In this document: positions 63,336 through 64,000 of the stretch, piece by piece | How positions within the stretch are numbered: position 1 is the first letter of the stretch | How the letters are laid out: each line of letters begins with the position of its first letter | Assembly: GCA_028819475.1 (NCBI GenBank) | Contig: JAPPLJ010000008.1 | Coordinates: 1 to 64,000, forward strand | Direction of reading: 5' to 3' | DNA from: Rhodospirillaceae bacterium | Lineage (GTDB): Bacteria; Pseudomonadota; Alphaproteobacteria; Bin65 | Length of the DNA: 64,000 nucleotides | Program-made: the position numbers and the translations under genes | Notes under the pieces: model-generated | Told to the model about the DNA's origin: nothing | What the model saw: the letters and a program-made list of their open reading frames with translations, nothing else | Databases searched by the model: none

Positions 63336-64000
63336 GTGAACAGGGAAGCGGACAGCGATGCTGACCGGCGGTTCGACAGCGCACATGCCGAGGATGTCGT
63401 CGCCGACGAAGTCCGGGACACGAACCCTGTTCGCTACCGGTCGGAAGCGCCGATATTGCGGACCGAGTGCATCTCTCTTTCGTTCGGCGGGGTGCGGGCT
63501 CTGATCGATGTGGGATTCGACGTGCTGACAGGGGAGATCCTTTCGATCATCGGTCCCAATGGCGCCGGAAAGACGTCGATGGCCAACGTAATCAGCGGCC
63601 TGTACCGGCCGACATCCGGGCGCATTTTCTTCAAAGGTCAGGACCGAACTGCCTCCTCGCCGCAGGCGGTCGCGGCGTTGGGCATCGCACGTACATTTCA
63701 GAATCTCGCGCTCTTCCGCGGCCTGACGGTGATCGAGAACATCCTCGTCGGTCGCCATCTGCACATGCGCACCGGCCTGTTCGCCGGCGGGATCCACTGG
63801 GGCCCGGCGCGGCGCGAAGAGCTCGAAAATCGCCGCAGGGTCGAAGAGATTGTCGAGTTTCTGAACCTCACGGAATACCGGACTCGGACCGCCGATACGC
63901 TGCCCTACGGCCTTCAGAAGCGGGTCGAACTGGGGCGTTCGCTGGCCGCCGAGCCCGCAATGCTTATCCTGGACGAGCCCATGGCCGGCATGAACCGGCA
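63336..64000 (+). CDS. ABC transporter ATPase, LivG type (partial, cut by window end)
   Basis: The first 221 codons of a LivG-like ATPase run off the right edge. Walker A G-P-N-G-A-G-K-T-S is at codons 73-81, the Q-loop region A-R-T-F-Q-N-L-A-L-F follows, and L-P-Y-G-L-Q-K-R-V-E-L-G-R is the LivG-style signature. Walker B L-I-L-D-E-P-M-A-G is at the end. The GTG at 63336 is a tentative start, giving about 45 extra hydrophilic residues before the ABC domain; a TTG at 63462 is the alternative. It is probably the first component of a transporter feeding the isochorismatase-fold hydrolase. Confidence 0.82.
   Translation, partial: MNREADSDADRRFDSAHAEDVVADEVRDTNPVRYRSEAPILRTECISLSFGGVRALIDVGFDVLTGEILSIIGPNGAGKTSMANVISGLYRPTSGRIFFKGQDRTASSPQAVAALGIARTFQNLALFRGLTVIENILVGRHLHMRTGLFAGGIHWGPARREELENRRRVEEIVEFLNLTEYRTRTADTLPYGLQKRVELGRSLAAEPAMLILDEPMAGMNR

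Overview
The window is high-GC, gene-dense DNA with short intergenic gaps and many 4-8 bp start/stop overlaps. The gene content points to an alphaproteobacterium: aerobic (CobG/CobN-type) cobalamin synthesis, heterotetrameric sarcosine oxidase, the mfd-sdhE / recG neighbourhood, and CoxL-type molybdenum hydroxylases. A run of 45 C at the left edge looks like a sequencing or assembly end. The right edge cuts a LivG-type ATPase gene.

Layout. 180-13850 is a cobalamin region. A minus-strand operon (DUF1636, cobW, cobN, cobG, cobH) diverges from cobU-cobO-cobQ (plus). cbiB, cobC, cobS and cobT follow on alternating strands. 13909-23669 holds a MoxR ATPase, an unusual coiled-coil membrane protein, mfd-sdhE, recG, a sterol-desaturase-like enzyme and an SDR. 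23892-28590 is a complete branched-chain amino-acid/amide ABC transporter operon. It is followed by an isonitrile hydratase-like gene and an RND efflux pump with its adaptor (28780-34414). A pentapeptide-repeat protein and a gamma-carbonic anhydrase-like protein lie at 34691-35732.

35756-43245 is an aromatic ring-cleavage locus. A seven-gene minus-strand operon (hpaF, hpaE, ligA-like, ligB-like, class II aldolase, ketopantoate-reductase-like, MetE-like) diverges from hpaG-hpaR. Between them lie two face-to-face promoters and a perfect palindrome that fits a MarR/HpaR operator. The gap after hpaR holds a strongly folded, U-run-terminated RNA candidate. An orphan class II Fic protein comes next.

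45122-46722 encodes what I read as a UGSC-type selenoprotein, with an in-frame TGA inside the D-U-G-S-C motif and a hairpin directly behind it. It sits with an uncharacterised conserved partner and diverges from a three-subunit molybdenum hydroxylase plus a carboxymuconolactone-decarboxylase-like protein (46932-51003). Isovaleryl-CoA dehydrogenase and a sodium:alanine symporter follow. 54025-61023 is a sarcosine oxidase operon (soxBDAG) followed by a NuoE-NuoF-like NAD-dependent diaphorase without its catalytic partner. A frameshifted HU/IHF remnant lies upstream of soxB. The window ends with a LysR regulator divergent from an isochorismatase-fold hydrolase and the start of another ABC ATPase.

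Most interesting: the TGA-containing UGSC gene and its partner, the hybrid hpa/lig operon with its likely operator, the folded RNA candidate at 43434-43570, and the DNABII pseudogene. Most of the very long open frames antiparallel to these genes are GC-driven shadows and were not annotated.
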